NCBI GenBank assembly: GCA_937138955.1
Contig: CAKZPJ010000425.1
Coordinates: 1 to 8,455, forward strand
Reading direction: 5' to 3'
DNA from: an uncultured Flammeovirgaceae bacterium
GTDB lineage: Bacteria; Bacteroidota; Bacteroidia; Cytophagales; Cyclobacteriaceae
DNA: 8,455 nucleotides
Below the pieces are notes generated by a model that was not told the DNA's origin, did not search any database, and saw only the letters and a program-made list of their open reading frames with translations. Shown here in pieces: positions 1 through 5,891 of this stretch (the stretch's first letter is position 1; every line of letters starts with the position of its first letter). A program made the translations under genes and the position numbers.

Positions 1-1
1 T

Positions 2-454
2 GATCTGGCGCTGAAAGTATCAGAAGAGTTTATTTCCCGCTTCTTATCAGAGTATTCTACCTATCTAATGCAACTAGCCAGCTTCACCATCAGTATTGCC
101 ATTGTAACCTTGGTGTTTGCGCTGGTTTTTAAATTACTACCTGACGCCGTAATTCGCTGGCGCGACGTGTGGGTAGGCGCACTAGTGACTACCGTTTTAT
201 TCGTACTGGGGAAAGAGCTTATTGGCCTGTATCTAAAAACTAGTAATTTATCTACCTCCTACGGTGCCGCAGGTTCGCTAGTTATCTTACTAATTTGGAT
301 TTATTACTCAGCGGTTATTTTTCTAGTCGGCGCTGAATTTACCAAAGCCTATTCCCATCATATTGGCGACACTATCGTTCCTAAAAAGAACGCAGTACAA
401 GTAATTAAGCAGGAAATAGAGCGGGAGCCGGAACCTGAAAAAATTTCTACTTAA
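2..454 (+). CDS. YihY/BrkB-family inner-membrane protein, C-terminal part (5' end outside window)
   Basis: The frame is open from the first bases, so this is the last 150 residues of a longer protein. The ATG at 68 is internal and not the start. Three strongly hydrophobic segments are visible: one beginning FTISIAIVTLVFALVFKLLP, one around VWVGALVTTVLFVLGKELI, and a final one in SLVILLIWIYYSAVIFLVGAEFTKAYS followed by a charged tail. The glycine-rich turn before the last helix and the GAEFTKAY ending are typical of the YihY/virulence factor BrkB family (once annotated as ribonuclease BN), about 300 residues with six or more helices. Family function is poorly defined; an envelope or transport role is usually assumed. 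The tail after the last helix is acidic and ends in EREPEPEKIST. Family assignment is by recognised motif pattern; substrate is unknown. Confidence 0.88.
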   Translation, partial: DLALKVSEEFISRFLSEYSTYLMQLASFTISIAIVTLVFALVFKLLPDAVIRWRDVWVGALVTTVLFVLGKELIGLYLKTSNLSTSYGAAGSLVILLIWIYYSAVIFLVGAEFTKAYSHHIGDTIVPKKNAVQVIKQEIEREPEPEKIST

Positions 455-523
455 ATTATCTAAAAATACGCAACTTTTTCTTCTGCTTTACGATTAGTAG
501 GCTTGTACATTTTTACTAATCTA

Positions 524-682
524 ATGATAATTTTTTCTTACATTTTTCTAGCCCTATATTTAGCTGGAGTGCTTTATACGCTGGGCATGTTGTTCTATTT
601 GATGTTAAGTAGACACGAGAAGGAGCCAGATATGCCCACCAAGCACCGGAGAATAATTAGATTTATTCGTAGAGTAGCGTAG
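524..682 (+). CDS. Possible 52-residue single-span membrane protein
   Basis: An ATG at 524 opens a 52-codon frame ending at TAG 680-682, just before a strong terminator at 691-718. The protein starts with a hydrophobic stretch of about 28 residues (IIFSYIFLALYLAGVLYTLG, then MLFYLML) and ends in a very basic tail (KHRRIIRFIRRVA). A membrane helix followed by positive charges is what one expects of a small N-out/C-in membrane protein. A weak match to the Bacteroidota -7 consensus, TACATTTT, lies at 506-513. There is no clear ribosome binding site, which is normal in this phylum. I do not recognise the family. The position between a gene end and a terminator, plus the non-random composition, argues for a real gene, but chance cannot be excluded at this length. 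Confidence 0.5.
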   Translation: MIIFSYIFLALYLAGVLYTLGMLFYLMLSRHEKEPDMPTKHRRIIRFIRRVA

Positions 683-690
683 ATAAAACT

Positions 691-718
691 AGAGCGGTCT
701 TTTTAGGCCGCTTTTTTT
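691..718 (+). terminator. Rho-independent terminator
   Basis: AGCGGTC (693-699) pairs with GGCCGCT (706-712) across a 6-base loop, with one G-T pair, and a run of seven T (712-718) follows. A-rich sequence precedes the stem. This is a classic intrinsic terminator for plus-strand transcripts from the BrkB-like gene and the small membrane ORF. It separates them from the gene at 766. Confidence 0.87.
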
Positions 719-765
719 GTGATTGAAGAGTTTTAACTAGCTTTACACACACTAAACCTATCTTT

Positions 766-1218
766 ATGTATATTGGTCTTCTCCACCTTCACTCTACCCT
801 ACGTTATGTCGTAGTTATATTACTCATTGCCGCAATTATAAAAGCATTTTTGGGCTGGTCCGGCAATAAGCCCTATACCGAAGCTGATCGGAAGCTAGGG
901 TTGTTCACCATGATTTCGGTTCACCTGCAATTGGTAATCGGTCTCATTCTTTATTTTATTAGCCCGGTGGTGCAAAGTGCTCTGGCTGATATGGGAGCCG
1001 CTATGAAGAATACGGAACTGCGTTTTTGGGCAGTAGAACATATTGCTACCAATATTGTCGGAATTATTTTAATTACCATTGGCTACTCAACCGCCAAGCG
1101 CGCTTCCACCGATAAAGCAAAATTTATGCGCACCGCTTTATTCTACCTAATTGGGTTTGTACTGATTATGTCAGCCATACCTTGGCCCTGGAGTCGGGTA
1201 GCAAGAGGCTGGTTTTAG
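766..1218 (+). CDS. Four-helix integral membrane protein with conserved-type histidines (possible cytochrome b-like)
   Basis: The 150-residue protein has four predicted membrane segments at about residues 13-31, 46-69, 87-107 and 122-140. Histidines lie at or in these helices: H7 and H9 in the N-terminal LHLHSTLRY, H53 in SVHLQLVIG, and H92 in AVEHIATN. An aromatic, proline-rich end (IPWPWSRVARGWF) follows. Small proteins of this form are frequent in Bacteroidota and are often labelled 'cytochrome B' or hypothetical. The spaced intramembrane histidines are compatible with heme ligation, but that is inference. The ATG at 766 is the only reasonable start, since the next Met is residue 49 inside helix 2. 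The gene follows a terminator and is probably transcribed alone. It is convergent with the cryptochrome gene. Confidence 0.82.
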   Translation: MYIGLLHLHSTLRYVVVILLIAAIIKAFLGWSGNKPYTEADRKLGLFTMISVHLQLVIGLILYFISPVVQSALADMGAAMKNTELRFWAVEHIATNIVGIILITIGYSTAKRASTDKAKFMRTALFYLIGFVLIMSAIPWPWSRVARGWF

Positions 1219-1254
1219 ATTAATGATTAATGGAGTGATGATTAAAGACTAATC
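1219..1254 (+). repeat. Short degenerate 7-bp tandem repeat directly after a stop codon
   Basis: Beginning at the base after the TAG stop at 1216-1218, the sequence reads as ATTAATG (1219-1225), ATTAATG (1226-1232), an 8-base variant GAGTGATG (1233-1240), ATTAAAG (1241-1247) and ACTAATC (1248-1254). A weak hairpin TGATTA/TAATCA (1239-1244 with 1250-1255) overlaps its end. There is no T-tract, so this is not a strong terminator. The period matches the array at 1287-1366, seen in the opposite sense. Confidence 0.5.
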
Positions 1255-1286
1255 AGGTAGTGTTTTAGTTTGTCGTTGATTGGCTC

Positions 1287-1366
1287 GATTGTTCAATGGT
1301 TAAATTGCCAACTGTCAATCTATCACTTGTCAATTGCACATTGTTCACTGATCATTATACATTATT
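1287..1366 (-). repeat. Degenerate 7-bp tandem array reaching the stop codon of the cryptochrome gene
   Basis: From 1303 the plus strand divides into units AATTGCC, AACTGTC, AATCTATC (one extra base), ACTTGTC, AATTGCA, CATTGTT, CACTGAT, CATTATA and CATTATT. A looser continuation lies at 1287-1302 (GATTGTT, CAATGGTTA). The consensus is (A/C)A(T/C)TG(T/C)(T/C). Read on the minus strand, the array starts at the TAA stop of the cryptochrome gene and extends downstream. The same unit recurs at 5822-5891 behind another minus-strand gene. Function is unknown; it may be a low-complexity spacer repeat spreading by slippage. Confidence 0.65.
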
Positions 1367-2789
1367 AGTACAGCCACTTGCTAAACGCTACTAACGGCTC
1401 TGGGTAATCTTCCCCCAACCGAACACCCATATCAGCCAGTTCCGGTTGAGGAATCTCCGTGGGGTAGTGTATCTTTTTTCCGGGAACATCGGATAGCTCG
1501 GGGATCCAGTAGCGCACATAAGCACCTTGACCATCATAACGCTGAGCTTGACTCATAATATTGAAGTAGCGATTTTCGCGCGGATCGTTTCCTACTCCGG
1601 CCATATAGTTCCAGTTACACCAGTTGCTGCAAACATCGTAATCAATCAGCATAGACTCAAAAAAAGAAGCTCCCCACGTCCAGTTAACCTTTAGGTCTTT
1701 AACTAGAAAGCTAGCTACATTTTGCCGCCCTCGGTTCGACATAAATCCGGTAGCATTGATCTCTCGCATATTGGCATCAATGAAAGGGACACCCGTTTCG
1801 CCGTTTTTCCACTTGTGAAACAGAGCAATATCATCTCGAAGATTCGGGCTCTTATCCTGAATTCCTCCAAATTGAAAGATACGATTACCGTATTTTTTGG
1901 CTATAAACCGGAAATAGTCTCGCCAAAGGAGCTCAAAGACCATCCAGTAAGTCGACTTGTTTTTCACTCGTTCTTGCTCGTAGTGTTTTACTTCTTCGTA
2001 AATGGTTCGAGGCGAAAGTGATCCATTAGCCAGCCAAGCCGAGAATTTAGACGAATAATCGGCGCCCAACATTCCATTCCGAGTCTCTTTATAATCTTTT
2101 AAGCAGTCGTTCTCCCAGAAGTAGCGGTTCAGTCGGGCTAACCCAGCCGTTTCGCCGCCTTGAAACGGCAAAACGGCTCTTTTATCCATTTCAACATAGG
2201 ATAAACCTAACTGCTCTAGCGTAGGAATACTGTTGGGTGTGATGGGATCAATACTATTAAGTGCTTGGGGGGGCAGAACAGTATCTTTTACTTGCGTGAT
2301 CTTTTCTGCTTCCCGCCTGAATTGAGAGAAAATATCAGGAACATTGTTGATTGGCCAAGGAATATCGTCAACATGTAGTAGAGTGGATTGCCAGATAAGC
2401 TCCAGTTCAATTCCCGAAGGTGATAGTCTACTTTCCACCTCTTTTTCTGCTAAAAGCTCTTCGGCCGCTACTTCTTTACTAGCAAATACTTTAGAAGCTC
2501 CTATTTCTTGAGCTAACTGAGGAATAACCGACTCCGGCACTCCCTGCCGTATAATAAGATCAGAGCCAATCTCCTGAAGACTATTACGAAGGTCTTGTAA
2601 AGACTCTAGTAAAAATTGGGCTCGATATGATCCTGTTTTGGGTAATTCTAATTCAGTCTCGGCAAAATGCCGAGGATCAAAGCAGTATACCGGGTAAATT
2701 CTATCTGATTTACGAATTGCTTCGGTCAAAGTGATATTATCGCGTAGACGCAAATCATTTCTGAACCAAACTATAGCAGCATCAGTCAT
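1365..2789 (-). CDS. CRY-DASH cryptochrome / single-strand DNA photolyase
   Basis: This is a complete 474-residue member of the photolyase/cryptochrome family, a blue-light flavoprotein. The N-terminal alpha/beta antenna-binding domain spans about residues 4-135 and starts AAIVWFRNDLRLRDN. The C-terminal FAD-binding helical domain covers about 215-470. DASH-type hallmarks are KTGSYRAQFLLESL (51-64), GADYSSKFSAWLANGSLSP (242-260), the run from GVPFIDANMREINATGFMSN to RGRQNVASFL (333-362), and CNWNYMAGVGNDPRENRYFN (391-410) followed by the QRYDGQGAYVRYWIPEL element. The flavin- and Trp-rich electron-transfer region is intact. DASH proteins repair cyclobutane pyrimidine dimers mainly in single-stranded DNA and may have signalling roles; that is family knowledge. 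The length is usual for bacterial members, and the tail is short, ending SKWLY. The ATG at 2787-2789 is preceded by a modest purine stretch (AGAAAGAT). The gene is divergent from the mscS-serBA pair and seems monocistronic. Confidence 0.95.
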   Translation of the reverse strand: MTDAAIVWFRNDLRLRDNITLTEAIRKSDRIYPVYCFDPRHFAETELELPKTGSYRAQFLLESLQDLRNSLQEIGSDLIIRQGVPESVIPQLAQEIGASKVFASKEVAAEELLAEKEVESRLSPSGIELELIWQSTLLHVDDIPWPINNVPDIFSQFRREAEKITQVKDTVLPPQALNSIDPITPNSIPTLEQLGLSYVEMDKRAVLPFQGGETAGLARLNRYFWENDCLKDYKETRNGMLGADYSSKFSAWLANGSLSPRTIYEEVKHYEQERVKNKSTYWMVFELLWRDYFRFIAKKYGNRIFQFGGIQDKSPNLRDDIALFHKWKNGETGVPFIDANMREINATGFMSNRGRQNVASFLVKDLKVNWTWGASFFESMLIDYDVCSNWCNWNYMAGVGNDPRENRYFNIMSQAQRYDGQGAYVRYWIPELSDVPGKKIHYPTEIPQPELADMGVRLGEDYPEPLVAFSKWLY

Positions 2790-2935
2790 ATCTTTCTGTT
2801 TAGTTATTGATCGTACTAATCAAACAACCATTAACAAGTAAAGTTTCGTGATACAATAGTTTTATTATCATGATAAATAGTATTACTATTAATTCTAGAA
2901 CACTTCTACAGGAAAAATATTTCGCTTCACTATAC

Positions 2936-2960
2936 TAACTTTGCTTTTTCCCTAACTTTG
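2936..2960 (+). promoter_or_regulatory. Tandem Bacteroidota-type -7 elements upstream of the mscS-like gene
   Basis: TAACTTTG occurs twice, at 2936-2943 and 2953-2960, each a perfect match to the Bacteroidota -7 consensus TAnnTTTG. Use of the first would give an mRNA leader of roughly 15-20 bases before the ATG at 2967. Use of the second would place the transcription start almost at the ATG, giving a nearly leaderless transcript. I see no good -33 TTTG at the expected distance from either, so the functional assignment is tentative. The second copy also explains the TTG at 2958, which is better read as promoter than as a start codon. Confidence 0.5.
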
Positions 2961-2966
2961 CCCTTA

Positions 2967-3902
2967 ATGGAAGAGCCAGTACAATCCATATGGGATCAAA
3001 TAAAGGAGTGGGCACTCGCCGTACATACCTGGTTCACTACCGATTTTGTCACGATCAGTGAGAATCATTTCGATTTAGCCGACATCATATTCTTCCTATT
3101 TAGCATCGTTATGCTGATTTACCTCTCCAGTAAATTCAGGAAGTTACTGGTTAATAAAGTACTGGCTCGCTATAACTTGGATGTTGGTATTCGTCAATCT
3201 ATTGGCACCATCGTTCGCTACACTATACTTGTACTGGGTTTTACCATCATTATTGACTCAGCCGGAATAGATTTAAGTTCACTGACCGTACTAGCCGGTG
3301 CGCTAGGAGTTGGATTAGGTTTCGGCTTACAGAATATTGCTAATAATTTTATTTCGGGCCTGATTATTTTATTTGAGCGACCCATCAAAGTTGGAGACCG
3401 TATTGAAGTAGGGAATATTAACGGCGATGTAGTAAATATCTCGGCTCGAGCTACTACGGTTATCACCAATGATAATATTTCTATCATTGTTCCAAATTCC
3501 GAATTTATCTCCTCGCAGGTAATTAACTGGAGCCATAACGACCGGCGGGTGCGCTTCCGATACCCGGTGGGAGTTTCTTACCAAGAAGACCCGCATAAGG
3601 TTAAGGAGTTGCTTATGGAAGTGATGAACGAACACCCCGGTATTTTGAAAAGCCCGCCACCTGACGTTTGGTTTGTCGAGTTTGGCGATAGTTCGCTTAA
3701 CTTTGAAATGATGGCCTGGACATCAATGTATGTGCAGCGCCCTCAGGCTCTAAAAAGTCAGTTATATTATTCGGTTTTCAGAAAGTTTGGCGAACACGAT
3801 GTTGAAATTCCTTTTCCACAGCGCGATTTGCATATCCGAAGTGGTGAATTACCGGTAGAATTAAAAAATCATAATGGAATCAGTACGCAGCAAGCCGACT
3901 AA
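2967..3902 (+). CDS. Small-conductance mechanosensitive channel (MscS family)
   Basis: This 311-residue MscS-type channel is expected to open under membrane tension and release solutes during hypo-osmotic shock. Two membrane helices (about residues 38-56 and 78-98) precede the pore-lining TM3 region LTVLAGALGVGLGFGLQNIA (106-125), with the small-residue Gly/Ala packing typical of the family. NNFISGLIILFERPIKVGD follows and leads into the beta domain (IEVGNINGDVVNISARATTV) and the alpha/beta cytoplasmic cage. Length is close to E. coli MscS (286 residues) with a slightly longer N-terminus. I chose the ATG at 2967 over the upstream TTG at 2958 because that TTG lies within a -7-like element. The last 29 bases overlap the start of the SerB-SerA fusion gene in another frame, so the two are probably co-transcribed and translationally coupled. 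Confidence 0.93.
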   Translation: MEEPVQSIWDQIKEWALAVHTWFTTDFVTISENHFDLADIIFFLFSIVMLIYLSSKFRKLLVNKVLARYNLDVGIRQSIGTIVRYTILVLGFTIIIDSAGIDLSSLTVLAGALGVGLGFGLQNIANNFISGLIILFERPIKVGDRIEVGNINGDVVNISARATTVITNDNISIIVPNSEFISSQVINWSHNDRRVRFRYPVGVSYQEDPHKVKELLMEVMNEHPGILKSPPPDVWFVEFGDSSLNFEMMAWTSMYVQRPQALKSQLYYSVFRKFGEHDVEIPFPQRDLHIRSGELPVELKNHNGISTQQAD

Positions 3903-5781
3903 ATATTTTGTCTTCGATTTCGATAGCACCTTTACCCAGGTAGAAGCCTTGGATGTGCTGTGCGAAATAGCGCTTAAAGATGATCCAAAACGCGAAGAGG
4001 TTTTATCGGAAGTAAAGCGTATCACTGACTCGTGCATGAACGGAGAAATTTCTTTTCGAGAGTCATTGGAAAGTCGGCTAGCACTTCTTCCAGCGCATCG
4101 AGATCATTTACCAGCGTTAGTAGAAGAATTAAAAAGAAGTGTATCTCCATCGTTTGAGCGCAACCGAGAGTTTTTCAACAACTTCTCAGACCGAATTTAT
4201 GTAATCTCTAACGGCTTCAGAGATTTCATACTTCCGGTAATTCGCGAGTACGGCATTGCTGATGACCACGTGTTTGCCAACGATTTTACGTTCGATACTG
4301 AAGGAAATATTACCGGTTTTGATGCCTCAAATATGCTCTCCACTGATGAGGGTAAAGTAGCGGTAATACGTGAATTAGATTTAAACGGCGATGTATACGT
4401 GATTGGTGACGGCTATAACGATTACAAAATTAAAGCGGCAGGTTTTGCTAACAAATTTTACGCCTTCACCGAAAATATTGAGCGGGGTTCAGTGATTGAT
4501 AAAGCCGACCACGTTACTCCTTCTCTCGACGAATTTCTTTATCTGAATAATATGAATACTGCTATATCGTATCCCAAGAACCGAATCAAAGTACTACTGT
4601 TAGAAAATATTCACCCTGATGCAGCCCGGCGGCTGAAGGAAGAAGGTTACCAGGTAGAAACTCACGATGCTGCACTAGATGAAGAAGAATTGGCCGAAAA
4701 AATAAAGTCAGTATCGGTTCTGGGCATTCGCTCTAAAACGCAAGTAACTGCCAAGGTACTGGAAAACGCGAACCGACTACTTGCTATTGGTGCTTTCTGC
4801 ATTGGCACTAATCAAATTGATCTGACAGCTTGCTCTAAAAAAGGCATTGCCGTATTCAACGCGCCGTATAGCAACACCCGCTCGGTGGTAGAATTAGCCA
4901 TTGGTGAAATTATTATGCTTATGCGAGGTATTACCGACAAATCAAGCGGAATGCACCGGGGCATGTGGGGGAAGTCAGCCAAAAATAGTAATGAGATTCG
5001 GGGGAAGAAGCTAGGGATTGTGGGTTACGGAAATATCGGCTCACAATTATCAGTGCTGGCCGAGAATATGGGGATGGATGTGTACTACTACGATATTGTA
5101 GACAAACTGGCGTTGGGCAATGCAACGAAGTGTAATTCGCTGAAAGAATTGTTGAGTCAAGTAGATGTAGTAACCCTGCACGTAGATGGTCGGGCGGACA
5201 ATAAGCAGTTCTTTGGGGCAGATGGTTTTGCTGCGATGAAACCCGGTGCACTTTTCTTGAACTTAAGTCGCGGATTTGTGGTAGATGTAGCAGTTTTAAA
5301 AGAACATATCCTCACCGGGCGTATTCGGGGAGCAGCAGTAGATGTATTCCCTACCGAGCCCAAAAGCAATGAAGAAGAGTTTGTATCGAATTTGCGAGAG
5401 TTACCCAATGTTATTCTCACGCCCCACATTGGTGGTAGTACCGAAGAGGCTCAGGAAAATATCGGGGAGTTTGTACCCGGGAAAATCATGGAATATATCA
5501 ACACCGGAAGTTCTTTCCTCAGTGTAAACTTTCCTAACGTACAACTGCCGCTACTGCAAAACGCCCATCGACTTATGCACATCCATCATAACCGCCCAGG
5601 TGTGTTGGCGAATATCAGTCAAGTGCTACTGAAGTATCAGATTAATGTTGTAGGACAGTACCTTAAGACGAATGAAGATATTGGTTACGTTATTATCGAT
5701 ATTGATAAAGCGTATAGCGACGAAGTAATTAAGGAGCTGCGAGCTATTGAAAACACCATCCGCTTTCGAGTACTTTATTGA
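3874..5781 (+). CDS. Bifunctional phosphoserine phosphatase / D-3-phosphoglycerate dehydrogenase (SerB-SerA fusion with ACT domain)
   Basis: The 635-residue protein joins two serine-biosynthesis enzymes. Residues about 8-222 form a HAD phosphatase of the SerB type: motif I DFDST (D15 nucleophile, D17 acid/base), substrate-type E24 and R62 (SFRESLESRLALL), motif II ISNG (S112), motif III K161, and motif IV GDGYND (D179, D183). After a short linker, residues about 237-635 match E. coli-type SerA throughout: GAFCIGTNQIDL (306-317), NAD-binding GYGNIG (384-389) with the adenosine-binding acid D407, and catalytic R466 (SRG), D490, E495 (TEP) and H518 (TPHIGGST). A C-terminal ACT domain (about 563-635) begins RLMHIHHNRPGVL and ends FRVLY. 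Serine-contacting positions of E. coli SerA appear kept (H571, N573, N591), suggesting feedback inhibition by L-serine. All key residues are present, so both activities are predicted. The middle enzyme SerC (aminotransferase) is not in the window. The ATG at 3874 overlaps mscS by 29 bp. The domain content is clear; the coupling advantage is inference. Confidence 0.93.
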   Translation: MESVRSKPTKYFVFDFDSTFTQVEALDVLCEIALKDDPKREEVLSEVKRITDSCMNGEISFRESLESRLALLPAHRDHLPALVEELKRSVSPSFERNREFFNNFSDRIYVISNGFRDFILPVIREYGIADDHVFANDFTFDTEGNITGFDASNMLSTDEGKVAVIRELDLNGDVYVIGDGYNDYKIKAAGFANKFYAFTENIERGSVIDKADHVTPSLDEFLYLNNMNTAISYPKNRIKVLLLENIHPDAARRLKEEGYQVETHDAALDEEELAEKIKSVSVLGIRSKTQVTAKVLENANRLLAIGAFCIGTNQIDLTACSKKGIAVFNAPYSNTRSVVELAIGEIIMLMRGITDKSSGMHRGMWGKSAKNSNEIRGKKLGIVGYGNIGSQLSVLAENMGMDVYYYDIVDKLALGNATKCNSLKELLSQVDVVTLHVDGRADNKQFFGADGFAAMKPGALFLNLSRGFVVDVAVLKEHILTGRIRGAAVDVFPTEPKSNEEEFVSNLRELPNVILTPHIGGSTEEAQENIGEFVPGKIMEYINTGSSFLSVNFPNVQLPLLQNAHRLMHIHHNRPGVLANISQVLLKYQINVVGQYLKTNEDIGYVIIDIDKAYSDEVIKELRAIENTIRFRVLY

Positions 5782-5791
5782 CAATGTGCAA

Positions 5792-5816
5792 TAACTCTCT
5801 TCGAGCCAGAGGGTTA
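5792..5816 (+). terminator. Hairpin between convergent genes, possible terminator
   Basis: TAACTCTCT (5792-5800) pairs with AGAGGGTTA (5808-5816) as a 9-bp stem with one T-G pair and a 7-base loop, 10 bases after the stop of the SerB-SerA gene. No clear T-tract follows on the plus strand (CATTTAATTG). It may act as a weak or factor-assisted terminator or an mRNA 3'-end stabiliser. Its place between convergent genes also allows a role for the antiporter transcript. Confidence 0.45.
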
Positions 5817-5821
5817 CATTT

Positions 5822-5891
5822 AATTGTTCATTGTTCTCTGTTAATTGCTAATTGCTAACTATCCATTCTCAATTTTCAACTGCTTGCTGTT
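5822..5891 (-). repeat. Degenerate 7-bp tandem array overlapping the antiporter 3' end
   Basis: Ten consecutive 7-base units are in phase on the plus strand: AATTGTT, CATTGTT, CTCTGTT, AATTGCT, AATTGCT, AACTATC, CATTCTC, AATTTTC, AACTGCT and TGCTGTT. The consensus is (A/C)A(T/C)TG(T/C)(T/C). This is the same unit and orientation as the array at 1287-1366. The antiporter stop codon lies within it (complement of 5869-5871), so the array supplies the final codons of that gene. Confidence 0.72.

Noticed and set aside
68..70. ATG taken as the start of the BrkB-like protein
   Set aside because: The same frame is open to position 2 and encodes plausible family sequence, so the ATG is an internal Met in a truncated gene.
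759..766. TATCTTTA as a -7 promoter element for the gene at 766
   Set aside because: It overlaps the ATG, so transcription would begin inside the coding region; treated as chance.
1219..1366. Possible CRISPR array or attachment site in the repetitive spacer
   Set aside because: Units are 7 bp, degenerate and without spacers; no cas or integrase gene is present.
1722..2021. Open frame antisense to the cryptochrome gene
   Set aside because: It lies wholly within a well-supported CRY-DASH gene, and its translation has no recognisable domain or organised composition.
2958..2966. TTG start for the MscS-like protein, three codons upstream of the ATG
   Set aside because: The TTG lies within a TAACTTTG -7-like element and has no ribosome binding site; the ATG at 2967 gives a normal family N-terminus.
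4540..4590. Assembly error or lost stop codon joining separate serB and serA genes
   Set aside because: The linker is in frame, free of odd sequence, and both halves keep all key residues; a genuine fusion is the simpler reading.
4931..5429. Overlapping open frames on the minus strand within the SerA half
   Set aside because: Shadow frames of a gene whose protein matches SerA from end to end.
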